7,349 nt of DNA from Desulfuromonadaceae bacterium (GCA_013138655.1 WTCI01000174.1:1-7349); one strand, 5' to 3'. Shown: positions 1 to 6,891, counted from the first letter of the stretch. Numbers and translations: made by a program. Notes: a model not told the origin generated them from the letters alone.

Positions 1-2202
1 GAAGTTATCACCACTAAACCCTGTGCTACCAGTCACGATCTTTCACTCGCTTACAGTCCCGGGGTTGCCGAACCCTGTCTGGAAATCGAAAAAAACCCGA
101 ATGATGCCTATAAATATACCGCGAAAGGAAACCTGGTTGCAGTTGTTTCCAACGGCACTGCGGTCCTCGGCCTTGGTGATATCGGCGCACTGGCCGGCAA
201 ACCGGTCATGGAAGGAAAAGGTGTTCTGTTCAAAAGTTTTGCCGATGTTGACGTTTTTGATATCGAACTGAACACCAAGGATTCTGATGAACTGATTCGC
301 ACCGTTAAACTGCTGGAACCTACTTTTGGCGGAATCAACCTGGAAGACATCAAAGGCCCGGAATGCTTCTATATCGAGGAGAAGCTCAAAGAGATTATGG
401 ACATCCCGGTCTTCCATGACGATCAACATGGGACGGCAATTATTTCGGCCGCGGGAATGCTGAACGCCCTGGAAATTATCGGGAAGGATGTTACGAAGGC
501 AAAAATCGTTGTCAATGGTGCCGGTGCCGCCGGTATTGCATGTGCCAACCTCGCCATCACCATGGGGATCGATAAAAACAATGTCATCCTCTGTGACACG
601 AAAGGCGTCATTTACAAAGGCAGAACAGTCGGGATGAACGAGTACAAGGAACGTCTGGCAGCGGACACAGAGGCCAGAACCCTTGCCGATGCAATGGTTG
701 GTGCCGATATTTTCTTCGGCGTCTCGGTCAAAGGCGCACTGTCTTCTGAAATGCTCAAATCGATGGCGAAAGATCCGATCGTCTTCGCCATGGCCAACCC
801 GGATCCGGAAATTACTCCGCCGGAAGCCAAGGCGGTCCGTGATGATGTTATTATCGGAACAGGTCGCTCCGACTATGTCAACCAGGTCAACAATGTCCTT
901 TGTTTTCCCTTCCTGTTCCGTGGTGCCCTCGATGTTCATGCCAGCGCCATCAACAATGAAATGAAGCTTGCAGCGGTAAAAGCTCTGGCTGACCTGGCCA
1001 AACTTGATGTTCCCGACTCCGTGCGTAAAGCCTACGCCGGGGAGGATATTCAATTCGGCCGTGAATATATTATCCCGAAACCCTTCGATCCACGCGTTCT
1101 GCTTCATGTTGCCCCGGCTGTTGCCCAGGCTGCAATGGATTCAGGGGTTGCCCGCCGCCCGATCCCGGATATGCAGAAGTACCGCGAATCACTTGAAGCA
1201 CTGCAGAGTCGCTCCAAGGAAGTCATGCGGACCCTGATCAATAAAGCGAAAGCAAATCCGAAGCGGATCGTCTTCCCTGAAGGGGAAGAAGACAAAATTC
1301 TGCGGGCGGCACAAATTATCATCAAAGAGAATATTGCCACACCGATTCTGCTTGGACATGAAGATGAAATCCGTAGACGGATTGCTGATCTCAATCTGAA
1401 TCTTGGTGATGTTGAAATTATCGACCCGACAGCCTTTGATAAACGTAAAGAATATATCGATACGATGTTCGAACTGCGCCAGCGTAAAGGTGTCACTCGT
1501 GCCGGGGCCAAGCGGTTGATGAAAACCAACAACAACTTTTTCGGGGCAATGATGGTCCAACAGGGCGATGCCGACACCATGCTCTCAGGTATCAACCAAC
1601 ACTACCCGGAAACCATCAAGCCTTCTTTGGAAATCATCGGCAAGCAGGACAAGCTCTCTAAAGTTCATGGCATGTACATGATGGTTTTCAAGAAAAAGGT
1701 TGTCTTTATTGCTGATGCCACCGTGGCAATCGATCCGACAGCGGAAGAATTGGCAGAAACCGCTATTCTGGTTGCTGAAAAAGTCCGTCAATTTAATATT
1801 GAGCCGAAGGTGGCCATGCTTTCTTTTTCCAACTTCGGGAGTACCATCCATCCGTTGACCCTGAAAGTCAAAAAAGCCACCGCCCTGGTCAAACAACAGG
1901 CCCCTGATCTGGTTGTTGATGGTGAAATTCAGGCTAACGTTGCCCTTGATCCGGAGCTGACAGAAGTTCAATACCCCTTCTCAATGTTGAAAGGTGACGC
2001 TAACGTTTTTATTTTCCCGGATCTTCAGTCCGGCAATATCAGTTATAAACTGCTCAACAAGCTAGGCGGTGCTGAAGCGGTCGGTCCGATCCTGGTGGGA
2101 ATGAAAAAACCGGTACACGTACTGCAACGGGGTGATGACGTTGCTGATATCGTTAACATGGCAGCAGTTGCCGTCGTTGACGCACAGGAAGCAGGCAGCT
2201 AA
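1..2202 (+). CDS. maeB: NADP-type malic enzyme with C-terminal phosphotransacetylase-like domain, 5' end outside window
   Basis: Oxidatively decarboxylates malate to pyruvate and CO2 in the cytoplasm, linking the TCA cycle to pyruvate and acetyl-CoA pools. The frame is open from base 1, so 733 residues are visible; E. coli MaeB is about 759, so roughly 20-25 N-terminal residues are missing. In window numbering, the catalytic Tyr18 lies in [11 protein letters not shown], Lys73 in [10 protein letters not shown], the metal-binding pair Glu115-Asp116 in [10 protein letters not shown] and Asp140-Asp141 in [10 protein letters not shown]. The Rossmann motif GAGAAG is at 173-178. From about residue 405 to the end the protein resembles phosphotransacetylase ([29 protein letters not shown]). 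In known MaeB enzymes this domain does not act as a Pta but responds to acetyl-CoA; the same role here is inferred. NADP preference is also inferred from the family. The gene ends in a strong terminator, so it is not co-transcribed with thrC by default. An ATG at base 208 is internal and not the start. Confidence 0.96.
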   Translation, partial: EVITTKPCATSHDLSLAYSPGVAEPCLEIEKNPNDAYKYTAKGNLVAVVSNGTAVLGLGDIGALAGKPVMEGKGVLFKSFADVDVFDIELNTKDSDELIRTVKLLEPTFGGINLEDIKGPECFYIEEKLKEIMDIPVFHDDQHGTAIISAAGMLNALEIIGKDVTKAKIVVNGAGAAGIACANLAITMGIDKNNVILCDTKGVIYKGRTVGMNEYKERLAADTEARTLADAMVGADIFFGVSVKGALSSEMLKSMAKDPIVFAMANPDPEITPPEAKAVRDDVIIGTGRSDYVNQVNNVLCFPFLFRGALDVHASAINNEMKLAAVKALADLAKLDVPDSVRKAYAGEDIQFGREYIIPKPFDPRVLLHVAPAVAQAAMDSGVARRPIPDMQKYRESLEALQSRSKEVMRTLINKAKANPKRIVFPEGEEDKILRAAQIIIKENIATPILLGHEDEIRRRIADLNLNLGDVEIIDPTAFDKRKEYIDTMFELRQRKGVTRAGAKRLMKTNNNFFGAMMVQQGDADTMLSGINQHYPETIKPSLEIIGKQDKLSKVHGMYMMVFKKKVVFIADATVAIDPTAEELAETAILVAEKVRQFNIEPKVAMLSFSNFGSTIHPLTLKVKKATALVKQQAPDLVVDGEIQANVALDPELTEVQYPFSMLKGDANVFIFPDLQSGNISYKLLNKLGGAEAVGPILVGMKKPVHVLQRGDDVADIVNMAAVAVVDAQEAGS

Positions 2203-2231
2203 GTCTAAAACTTCACTAATCAAGTTACGCC

Positions 2232-2268
2232 AAGCGGGAGCTTCCATGGAGGAAGCTCCCGCTTTTTT
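2232..2268 (+). terminator. Rho-independent terminator of maeB
   Basis: The arms GCGGGAGCTTCC (2234-2245) and GGAAGCTCCCGC (2251-2262) pair perfectly around a five-base loop, ATGGA. Flanking A-T pairs lengthen the stem to about 14 bp. Six T residues follow at 2263-2268. It begins 30 bases after the maeB stop codon and separates maeB from thrC. Confidence 0.93.
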
Positions 2269-2383
2269 ATGCGATCAACTTCCAATCACGTTTTATAATT
2301 GCTAGGATACAGTGTCACTGAACAGTAATTTTTGTCCGCTTGTAAATAATGGATTCGAAAAAAGTCGGAAAATGCCTTTTTCT

Positions 2384-2410
2384 GTCATTCCCGCGCAGGC
2401 GGGAATCCAG
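2384..2410. repeat. REP/dRS3-like palindromic intergenic repeat
   Basis: The core at 2387-2406 is a perfect palindrome: ATTCCCGC, a four-base loop GCAG, then GCGGGAAT. It is flanked by GTC on the left and CCAG on the right. The core fits the dRS3 consensus known from Neisseria (ATTCCC, eight bases, GGGAAT). Very similar elements are scattered through many proteobacterial genomes, where their translations produce spurious peptides such as PACAGMT and FPRRRES; both readings are present here. It lies 34 bases upstream of the thrC start, inside the presumed thrC leader, and could form a hairpin in the mRNA. No T-run follows it, so it is not a canonical terminator. Membership of a particular repeat family is inferred from the pattern. 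Confidence 0.72.
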
Positions 2411-2443
2411 AGTCTTAAAATGTCCAGTTGAAAGAGAATCGCT

Positions 2444-3832
2444 ATGAAATACTGCAGCACCCGCGGCAAAATACATGGATTAAGTTTCACCGAAACTGTC
2501 ATGATGGGCCTGGCCGATGATGGAGGACTCCTCCTCCCTGAAAAAATCCCTGTGTTATCAAAAGACGAGTTGCAAAAACTCAGCGAACTTCCCTACCCTG
2601 AGCTTGCCTTTCAGGTCATTTCCAGATATGCCACCGACATACCGGCAAAAGACTTAAAAGAGCTCATCAATCGCTCTTATGCCAGCTTTGAAGATCCGCA
2701 AATTACTCCGGTTGTGAAACAGGATGATCTGTATATTCTGGAGCTGTTTCACGGCCCGACTCTCGCGTTTAAAGATGTTGCTCTTCAGTTTCTCGGCAAT
2801 CTATTCGAATATTTTCTACTCAAAAGCGGTCAGCGAATGAACATTATCGGCGCGACCAGCGGCGATACCGGTAGTGCGGCAATTTATGGTGTGCGCGGCA
2901 AGAAAAACATTAATATTTTCATACTCCATCCACAAGGACGGGTTTCGCCGATCCAGGAACTGCAGATGACAACAGTTCTGGATGACAATGTTTTCAACCT
3001 TGCGGTCGAAGGCAGCTTTGATGATGCGCAATCGATTGTCAAAGAGATTTTCGGAGATCTCGACTTTAAGGAGCTTCATGCCCTTGGCGCGGTCAATTCC
3101 ATCAACTGGGCACGGATCCTGGCCCAGGTCGTCTACTATTTCTACGCCTGGTTCAGAGTCAAGAGGGAGACCGACTGCAGCGGAATCGAGGTTTCGGTTC
3201 CCACTGGAAATTTCGGCGATATCTTTGCCGGGTATATCGCCAAACAAATGGGCGTTCCGATCAGTCGTCTGATTTTAGCGACCAATTCCAATAACATTCT
3301 CAGTCGTTTTATCAACGATGGGGACTATTCGACAGCAGATGTTCACCATTCTCTCTCCCCCTCAATGGATATTCAGATTGCCAGTAATTTTGAGCGTTTC
3401 CTCTACTACCTATACGATTGTGATGCTGAAAAAGTTGTACAAGCTATGGACAAATTTTACACAGACGGCAAACTCGGTTTTACGGACACACAAAAGGAAC
3501 GTGTCAAAAAAGAATTTGCTTCTTCCTCAGTCGATGACAATGAAACAATCGAGACCATCCGTACCTTCTATAAAAAAACCGGATATACTCTCGATCCGCA
3601 TACGGCAGTCGGTGTTGCGGCTGGAGAAAGAGTCAGGAACACAGCTTATCCACTGGTTTGCCTTGCCACAGCGCACCCGGCAAAATTTGGCGATGCGGTT
3701 AAAAAAGCGATCGGTTCCGACCCGGATCTTCCCCCCGCATTTATCGGATTAGCGTCCCGCGAAAAGAAAGTTGTCACCATTCCCGCGGACATGGAACGGG
3801 TTAAAAAGTTCATTTCGGAGAATGCTATCTGA
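2444..3832 (+). CDS. thrC: Threonine synthase
   Basis: A cytoplasmic PLP enzyme that converts O-phospho-L-homoserine to L-threonine, the last step of threonine synthesis. At 462 residues it has the full length of the longer bacterial ThrC class. The N-terminal Thr_synth_N-type segment contains ADDGGLLLPE (24-33). Lys110 in GPTLAFKDVALQF is the expected Schiff-base lysine. ATSGDTGSAA (137-146) and PTGNFGDI (253-260) are the conserved substrate and PLP-phosphate loops, and VNSINWARILAQ (217-228) is another signature. The ATG at 2444 is preceded by a weak AAAGAG seven bases upstream; the conserved start MKYCSTRG supports it. The gene stands alone: terminator-bounded maeB lies 241 bases upstream and mscS starts 135 bases downstream. 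No other threonine-pathway gene (thrA, thrB, hom) is visible. The leader contains a REP-like palindrome but no Thr-rich leader peptide. Confidence 0.97.
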   Translation: MKYCSTRGKIHGLSFTETVMMGLADDGGLLLPEKIPVLSKDELQKLSELPYPELAFQVISRYATDIPAKDLKELINRSYASFEDPQITPVVKQDDLYILELFHGPTLAFKDVALQFLGNLFEYFLLKSGQRMNIIGATSGDTGSAAIYGVRGKKNINIFILHPQGRVSPIQELQMTTVLDDNVFNLAVEGSFDDAQSIVKEIFGDLDFKELHALGAVNSINWARILAQVVYYFYAWFRVKRETDCSGIEVSVPTGNFGDIFAGYIAKQMGVPISRLILATNSNNILSRFINDGDYSTADVHHSLSPSMDIQIASNFERFLYYLYDCDAEKVVQAMDKFYTDGKLGFTDTQKERVKKEFASSSVDDNETIETIRTFYKKTGYTLDPHTAVGVAAGERVRNTAYPLVCLATAHPAKFGDAVKKAIGSDPDLPPAFIGLASREKKVVTIPADMERVKKFISENAI

Positions 3833-3856
3833 ACTTGTCATGCTTCGATTGTAATC

Positions 3857-3911
3857 CTGTCAGATCCTGATAGAGTCTTTCGCTAAAGTTTTAATCTTCC
3901 GTGTGAAGATT
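3857..3911 (+). other. Two weak hairpins after thrC, possible inefficient terminator region
   Basis: Two short inverted repeats lie in the thrC-mscS spacer. The first (3857-3863 with 3867-3873) is CTGTCAG/CTGATAG, seven pairs including one G-U, with a three-base loop. The second (3893-3899 with 3905-3911) is AATCTTC/GAAGATT, seven perfect pairs with a five-base loop. Neither is GC-rich or followed by a clear T-run, so termination here would be weak at best. Read-through from thrC into mscS cannot be excluded. I found no convincing separate promoter for mscS in this spacer. Confidence 0.25.
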
Positions 3912-3967
3912 TCAGTGTGAAAATCGAAAATACCACTTAAATACATTCACCCGTAAGGAGGACAGAG

Positions 3968-4798
3968 ATGGAGATGAAGATAGGAGAAATTTCTGCAGAC
4001 AAGTTGATTGAACTGGTACAAAGTTACGGATTGCCGATTGTCTGGGCAATCGTCATTTTTATCGTCGGTCGAATTATTGCACGCATGATTTCAAATGGCG
4101 TCGCAAAGGTGATGACCAAGAGCAATGTTGACGAAACTCTGGTCAAATTCGCTAAAAGCATGGTCTATGTTGCCTTGATGATTTTTGTCAGTCTGGCGGC
4201 AATTGGGAAGTTGGGTATTGAAACAATGTCCTTCGCCGCAATTCTTGCAGCAGCAGGCCTGGCCATCGGACTCTCATTGCAAGGCACCCTGGGGAACTTT
4301 GCCGCAGGATTCATGCTGATCCTGTTCCGCCCTTTCAAGGTCGGTGATTTTGTTGAGGCAGGCGGTGTTACCGGTGTCGTTGAAGAAGTTCAGATTTTCA
4401 GCACGAAAATGAAATCCCTCGACAATAAGGAAATCATCGTTCCGAACGGCCAGATTGTGGGCAGCACCATTGTCAACTACTCCACCAAGGAGACCCGCCG
4501 GGTCGATCTGGTTTTCGGCGTCGGCTACAATGACGATCTGAAAAAAGTCCGTGCTGTTCTCGAAGATATTCTCAACAGCGACGAGCGGATATTGAAAAAC
4601 CCGGCTCCGACCATAGGGGTTTTGGAACTCGCTGACAACAGTGTCAACTTTGCTGTACGCCCATGGGTCAAGAGTGACGACTACTGGCCGGTTCTGTTCG
4701 ACACTCAGGAAACTGTTAAATTGCGCTTTGATGTAGAGGGAATATCGATTCCTTATCCACAACAGGATGTGCATATAGTTAACAAAACTGCCGCATAA
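3968..4798 (+). CDS. mscS: Small-conductance mechanosensitive channel, MscS family
   Basis: An inner-membrane channel that opens under membrane tension and releases solutes during hypo-osmotic shock; MscS proteins work as homoheptamers. The protein has 276 residues, close to the 286 of E. coli MscS, so it is the minimal three-helix form with no extra sensor domain. TM1 is about 21-43, TM2 about 63-82 and the pore-lining TM3 about 88-120. TM3 carries the diagnostic GLAIGLSLQGTLGNFAAG stretch. By alignment with E. coli, the gate leucines are Leu98 and Leu102 and the helix-kink glycines are Gly106 and Gly114. The cytoplasmic beta domain has RPFKVGDFVE (121-130), VQIFSTKM (141-148) and IIVPNGQI (156-163); the C-terminal alpha/beta domain ends in ISIPYPQQDVHI. 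A perfect AAGGAGG at 3955-3961, six bases before the ATG, fixes the start; the ATG two codons later is less well placed. Neighbours give no functional link. Confidence 0.96.
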   Translation: MEMKIGEISADKLIELVQSYGLPIVWAIVIFIVGRIIARMISNGVAKVMTKSNVDETLVKFAKSMVYVALMIFVSLAAIGKLGIETMSFAAILAAAGLAIGLSLQGTLGNFAAGFMLILFRPFKVGDFVEAGGVTGVVEEVQIFSTKMKSLDNKEIIVPNGQIVGSTIVNYSTKETRRVDLVFGVGYNDDLKKVRAVLEDILNSDERILKNPAPTIGVLELADNSVNFAVRPWVKSDDYWPVLFDTQETVKLRFDVEGISIPYPQQDVHIVNKTAA

Positions 4799-4811
4799 AT
4801 CATCTCATAAT

Positions 4812-4835
4812 AGGCGTCGGTAAAAACCGGCGCCT
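4812..4835 (+). terminator. Hairpin after mscS, probable terminator without T-run
   Basis: AGGCGTCGGT (4812-4821) pairs with ACCGGCGCCT (4826-4835) around an AAAA loop, giving ten pairs with one G-U. It starts 14 bases after the mscS stop codon, as expected for a terminator, but the following bases are CTCCCTCCCC rather than T-rich. It may act as a weak or factor-assisted terminator, or as a 3'-end stabiliser. Confidence 0.5.
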
Positions 4836-4889
4836 CTCCCTCCCCACAAAAAACCGCATACAGTATACATCTTTACGTGTCTTCTCATC

Positions 4890-4911
4890 TTTCATGAAAA
4901 CATGAAAACAT
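4890..4911. promoter_or_regulatory. Operator-like palindrome overlapping a short tandem repeat
   Basis: TTTCATGAAA (4890-4899) is a perfect 10-bp palindrome. It overlaps an 8-bp tandem repeat, CATGAAAA at 4893-4900 and 4901-4908, followed by CAT. It lies about 36 bases upstream of the candidate -35 box of the cytochrome promoter, a position typical of activator sites. The regulator is unknown. In AT-rich intergenic DNA such a pattern can arise by chance. Confidence 0.22.
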
Positions 4912-4946
4912 CCAGATAACCAAGATGTTACAAACTCAGAAAGAGC

Positions 4947-4975
4947 TTGAAATACACCTCCAGCCTTGTTATATA
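4947..4975 (+). promoter_or_regulatory. Candidate sigma-70 promoter for the cytochrome genes
   Basis: TTGAAA (4947-4952, five of six matches to TTGACA) is followed by exactly 17 bases and then TATATA (4970-4975, four of six matches to TATAAT). Transcription would begin near 4982 and give a leader of about 130 bases before the ATG at 5111. The spacing is ideal but the -10 box lacks the usual final T. It is the best candidate I found in this intergenic region. Confidence 0.38.
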
Positions 4976-4994
4976 CAGCATTCATGTATGTTGT

Positions 4995-5036
4995 CAGAGT
5001 TCTCAGGGATCTCCCTCGTTCCTCGTTAGAACTTTG
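4995..5036 (+). other. Predicted stem-loop in the cytochrome mRNA leader
   Basis: CAGAGTTCT (4995-5003) pairs with AGAACTTTG (5028-5036), nine pairs with one G-U. Inside it a small hairpin, AGGG (5005-5008) with CCCT (5013-5016), can form. The structure lies just downstream of the candidate transcription start and about 65 bases before the ribosome binding site, so it does not hide that site directly. It could stabilise the mRNA or form part of a leader element. It matches no riboswitch class that I recognise. Confidence 0.28.
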
Positions 5037-5100
5037 CTATCTGTTATTAAACGTTCGTAGCCATGCTGATATTCATTATATGGCCCTTCCACAAAGAATC

Positions 5101-5106
5101 AGGAGG
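5101..5106 (+). promoter_or_regulatory. Ribosome binding site that fixes the first cytochrome start
   Basis: AGGAGG ends four bases before the ATG at 5111. It decides between this ATG and the in-frame ATG at 5063, which has no comparable site. Starting at 5111 also puts the Sec signal peptide at the true N-terminus. Confidence 0.85.
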
Positions 5107-5110
5107 CAAA

Positions 5111-5899
5111 ATGCAAAAGCAATCGGTAACCTATCTGTCCACACTGCTTGCAGTCCTTTTTTGCGGGCTGATGATCTTCGCAGGCAGCGCACTCGCTGAA
5201 ACGGTATTGAGTGTCGATGATTGTGCCAAGTGTCATGAGCTTCAACCACGCGAAATTGATGAGGCTGGAGCCGCGCACAAAGATGCAATCGACTGCCTGG
5301 AGTGCCATACCGGACACCGTCCCAGCAGTCCCGCCAATATCCCGGCCTGCAGCGTGTGTCACTCAGGAACCACGCACTATGAGCTGACAAACTGCATGAT
5401 CTGTCACAATCCACACCAGCCGATGCGGATTGTTCTCGAAGGTGACCTGAAAGCTGAATGTTTAACCTGCCACACCGAGCAAAACGAACAACTGGTTGCA
5501 AATCCGAGCGCACACACCGATGTTGCCTGTAACTTCTGTCATGCAGATACCCACGGGGCAATTCCGCAGTGCTCCGTCTGCCACGAACCCCACTCTGAGC
5601 AAATGGTTCAGGATGATTGTGCCACCTGTCACGAGGTTCACCAGCCAATGCTTCTCAATTATTCGGACAGCACGCAAAACATTCTCTGCGCTGCATGTCA
5701 CGAAGATGCCAATGACCAGCTTATGGCCAGCAAAACCCTGCATCACGATGTCACTTGCGTAACCTGCCACGCCGACACACACAAAACAGTTCCTCTGTGT
5801 AGCGATTGTCATGATCTGCCTCACGCAGCAGGAATACATGCCAAGTTCCCGGAATGCGGCAGCTGCCACAACACTGCTCATGATCTGAACAATTTTTAG
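5111..5899 (+). CDS. Exported dodecahaem c-type cytochrome (first of tandem pair)
   Basis: A secreted electron-transfer protein of 262 residues. Residues 1-29 form a Sec signal peptide with a hydrophobic core and an ALA cleavage site before Glu30. Twelve CXXCH haem sites begin at Cys38, 62, 80, 95, 117, 140, 154, 170, 193, 216, 230 and 249. They fall into three tetrahaem modules starting at 38, 117 and 193, each following the order CxxCH, CxxCH, PxCxxCH, CxxCH. The two middle modules share CHADTH and CHEPH/CHQP-like motifs, as in paired-CXXCH families. Fourteen histidines outside the motifs suffice for bis-His ligation of all haems. The mature chain has about one haem per 19 residues, which is very dense. 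There is no transmembrane anchor after the signal, and no lipobox (Cys18 is preceded by VLF). Periplasmic location is most likely; extracellular export cannot be excluded. The paralogue lies 85 bases downstream, probably in the same transcript. It resembles no named cytochrome I can assign with confidence. Confidence 0.94.
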   Translation: MQKQSVTYLSTLLAVLFCGLMIFAGSALAETVLSVDDCAKCHELQPREIDEAGAAHKDAIDCLECHTGHRPSSPANIPACSVCHSGTTHYELTNCMICHNPHQPMRIVLEGDLKAECLTCHTEQNEQLVANPSAHTDVACNFCHADTHGAIPQCSVCHEPHSEQMVQDDCATCHEVHQPMLLNYSDSTQNILCAACHEDANDQLMASKTLHHDVTCVTCHADTHKTVPLCSDCHDLPHAAGIHAKFPECGSCHNTAHDLNNF

Positions 5900-5906
5900 C
5901 GATTGA

Positions 5907-5941
5907 ATTCTGTTCATCCGGAGTTTCCGGATGAACAGAAT
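5907..5941 (+). other. Perfect 16-bp intercistronic hairpin between the cytochrome genes
   Basis: ATTCTGTTCATCCGGA (5907-5922) is followed by three loop bases (GTT) and its exact reverse complement (5926-5941). It begins eight bases after the first cytochrome's stop codon and ends 43 bases before the next start. No T-run follows, so it is not a standard intrinsic terminator. It may instead protect the upstream mRNA from 3' exonucleases, act as a processing site, or partly attenuate transcription, allowing the two cytochromes to be made in different amounts. Confidence 0.75.
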
Positions 5942-5984
5942 GAATTTCCGCATGGGAAGCTAAACAACTCAACAGGATAGACAA

Positions 5985-6860
5985 ATGAGCAACCACATAC
6001 AGACAAAAAGCCTGATCACTATCAGCATGATGGTACTTATTGCGGCAACCCTGCTGGTTGCCGGGACGGCTTCAGCCCAGCAAACGGCGATGCGGGACAA
6101 TTTACCCGCAATCGATGCGTCACTCTATGCAGCGGAGCCAATACCACTGAGGGTAGACCAGTGTGGTCAGTGCCACACTCGGCATTTCCGTGACCTGAAA
6201 CAATCTGGCGGTAAACACCAGTTTGACTGCCGTGAATGTCATGAAGTCTTCCATGCTTATAATCCACAGAGAAATAACTACGCGGAAATCATGCCTCTAT
6301 GTGCCACTTGTCACGGTCAGCCGCATGGGGATAAACATGTTGAATGTATCAACTGCCATGAAAACCCGCATGCACCCAAACGTGTCCCGATGACCCACAT
6401 GTTGGAGGGGATCTGTTCTGACTGCCACGGACCGGAGGCAACTGAATTACAGAAATTCCCCAGCAAGCACACAGAACAGGCATGTAACAGTTGCCACCAC
6501 AGCCGACACGGCTATATTCCTGTGTGTGCAGAATGTCACGAACCACATTTTGCAACCCAAGCCGAGGCCACCTGCATGCAATGTCACCCGGTGCATCAAC
6601 CGCGGACAATTGCCTTGGCAGCCGATGTTGATTTGCAAACCTGTGATGCCTGCCACGCAGATATTTACGCCACCTGGGACGGGACACCAAGTAAACACGG
6701 TGAGGTCAGTTGTGCAGAATGTCATACGGAACACGGGCTGATACCTGCCTGCAGTAACTGCCACGAGACTCCTGCAACACATAACGAAAAACTCATGGCG
6801 ATGTTCCCGAACTGTCTCGATTGTCACCTGGACGTTCATGATCTGCCAGTGAAAAAGTGA
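5985..6860 (+). CDS. Exported dodecahaem c-type cytochrome (second of tandem pair)
   Basis: A secreted electron-transfer protein of 291 residues. A Sec signal peptide spans 1-31 (core MMVLIAATLLVAG, cleavage after ASA). Twelve CXXCH sites begin at Cys60, 82, 106, 121, 144, 167, 181, 197, 220, 243, 256 and 277, in three tetrahaem modules starting at 60, 144 and 220. Haem-to-haem distances from site 5 to site 10 (23, 14, 16, 23, 23 residues) are identical to those of the upstream cytochrome, and CHEPH, CHxxHQP and a terminal VHDL/AHDL recur in both. Sixteen non-motif histidines remain in the mature chain, enough for bis-His ligation. It differs in a 28-residue mature N-terminal segment before the first haem (eight in the neighbour) and a longer first module. 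There is no membrane anchor or lipobox. AGGA at 5974-5977, seven bases before the ATG, supports the start. A strong terminator follows, so this is the last gene of the unit. The redox partner is unknown. Confidence 0.94.
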   Translation: MSNHIQTKSLITISMMVLIAATLLVAGTASAQQTAMRDNLPAIDASLYAAEPIPLRVDQCGQCHTRHFRDLKQSGGKHQFDCRECHEVFHAYNPQRNNYAEIMPLCATCHGQPHGDKHVECINCHENPHAPKRVPMTHMLEGICSDCHGPEATELQKFPSKHTEQACNSCHHSRHGYIPVCAECHEPHFATQAEATCMQCHPVHQPRTIALAADVDLQTCDACHADIYATWDGTPSKHGEVSCAECHTEHGLIPACSNCHETPATHNEKLMAMFPNCLDCHLDVHDLPVKK

Positions 6861-6891
6861 TCATAACAAAATCCTGATCGCTGTTAATATG

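Larger units (their letters stand above)
4799..5110. other. 312-base intergenic region between mscS and the first cytochrome
   Basis: No credible gene lies here. The stretch holds, in order: a hairpin just after mscS (4812-4835), an operator-like palindrome and tandem repeat (4890-4911), a candidate sigma-70 promoter (4947-4975), a predicted leader stem-loop (4995-5036) and a strong ribosome binding site (5101-5106). The reading frame of the cytochrome extends upstream to an ATG at 5063, but the segment 5063-5110 does not look like the start of an exported protein. I looked for a cyclic-di-GMP (GEMM) riboswitch, common before Geobacter cytochrome genes, and did not see its conserved core. Confidence 0.7.

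Noticed and set aside
43..1107. 354-codon open frame on the minus strand opposite maeB
   Set aside because: It lies wholly antisense to a clearly conserved enzyme, has no recognisable motif, and its composition follows from codon bias on the plus strand.
2294..2299. Perfect TATAAT as a thrC promoter
   Set aside because: No acceptable -35 box lies 16-18 bases upstream (the bases there read GCGATC) and there is no extended -10 TG, so I do not call it.
2349..2447. 32-codon frame (MDSKKVGKCLFLSFPRRR...) overlapping the thrC start, as a leader peptide
   Set aside because: It has no ribosome binding site and no threonine-rich run, and its FPRRRES portion is the usual spurious translation of the palindromic repeat.
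2302..2502. 66-codon minus-strand frame containing WIPACAGMT
   Set aside because: This peptide is the well-known artefact of translating the same intergenic repeat; the rest is antisense to thrC.
5019..5038. Sigma-54 promoter suggested by TTGCT near 5034
   Set aside because: The required GG of the -24 element is missing at the correct distance.
5063..5110. Upstream in-frame ATG as start of the first cytochrome
   Set aside because: It has no ribosome binding site and would put 16 odd residues before a normal Sec signal peptide; AGGAGG directly before 5111 settles the start.
4836..5110. Cyclic-di-GMP (GEMM) riboswitch before the cytochrome genes
   Set aside because: It was looked for because it is common upstream of Geobacter cytochromes, but the conserved GGGACGCAAAGCC-like core is absent.
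5147..5167. Possible lipoprotein signal in the first cytochrome (Cys18 in the signal peptide)
   Set aside because: The residues before Cys18 are VLF, which does not fit the lipobox rule of a small residue (Gly, Ala, Ser) just before the cysteine; a clear ALA signal-peptidase I site follows at residue 29.
5076..5648. 190-codon minus-strand frame opposite the first cytochrome
   Set aside because: It is a shadow of the CXXCH-rich gene; the plus strand has a signal peptide, haem motifs and a ribosome binding site, the minus strand none.
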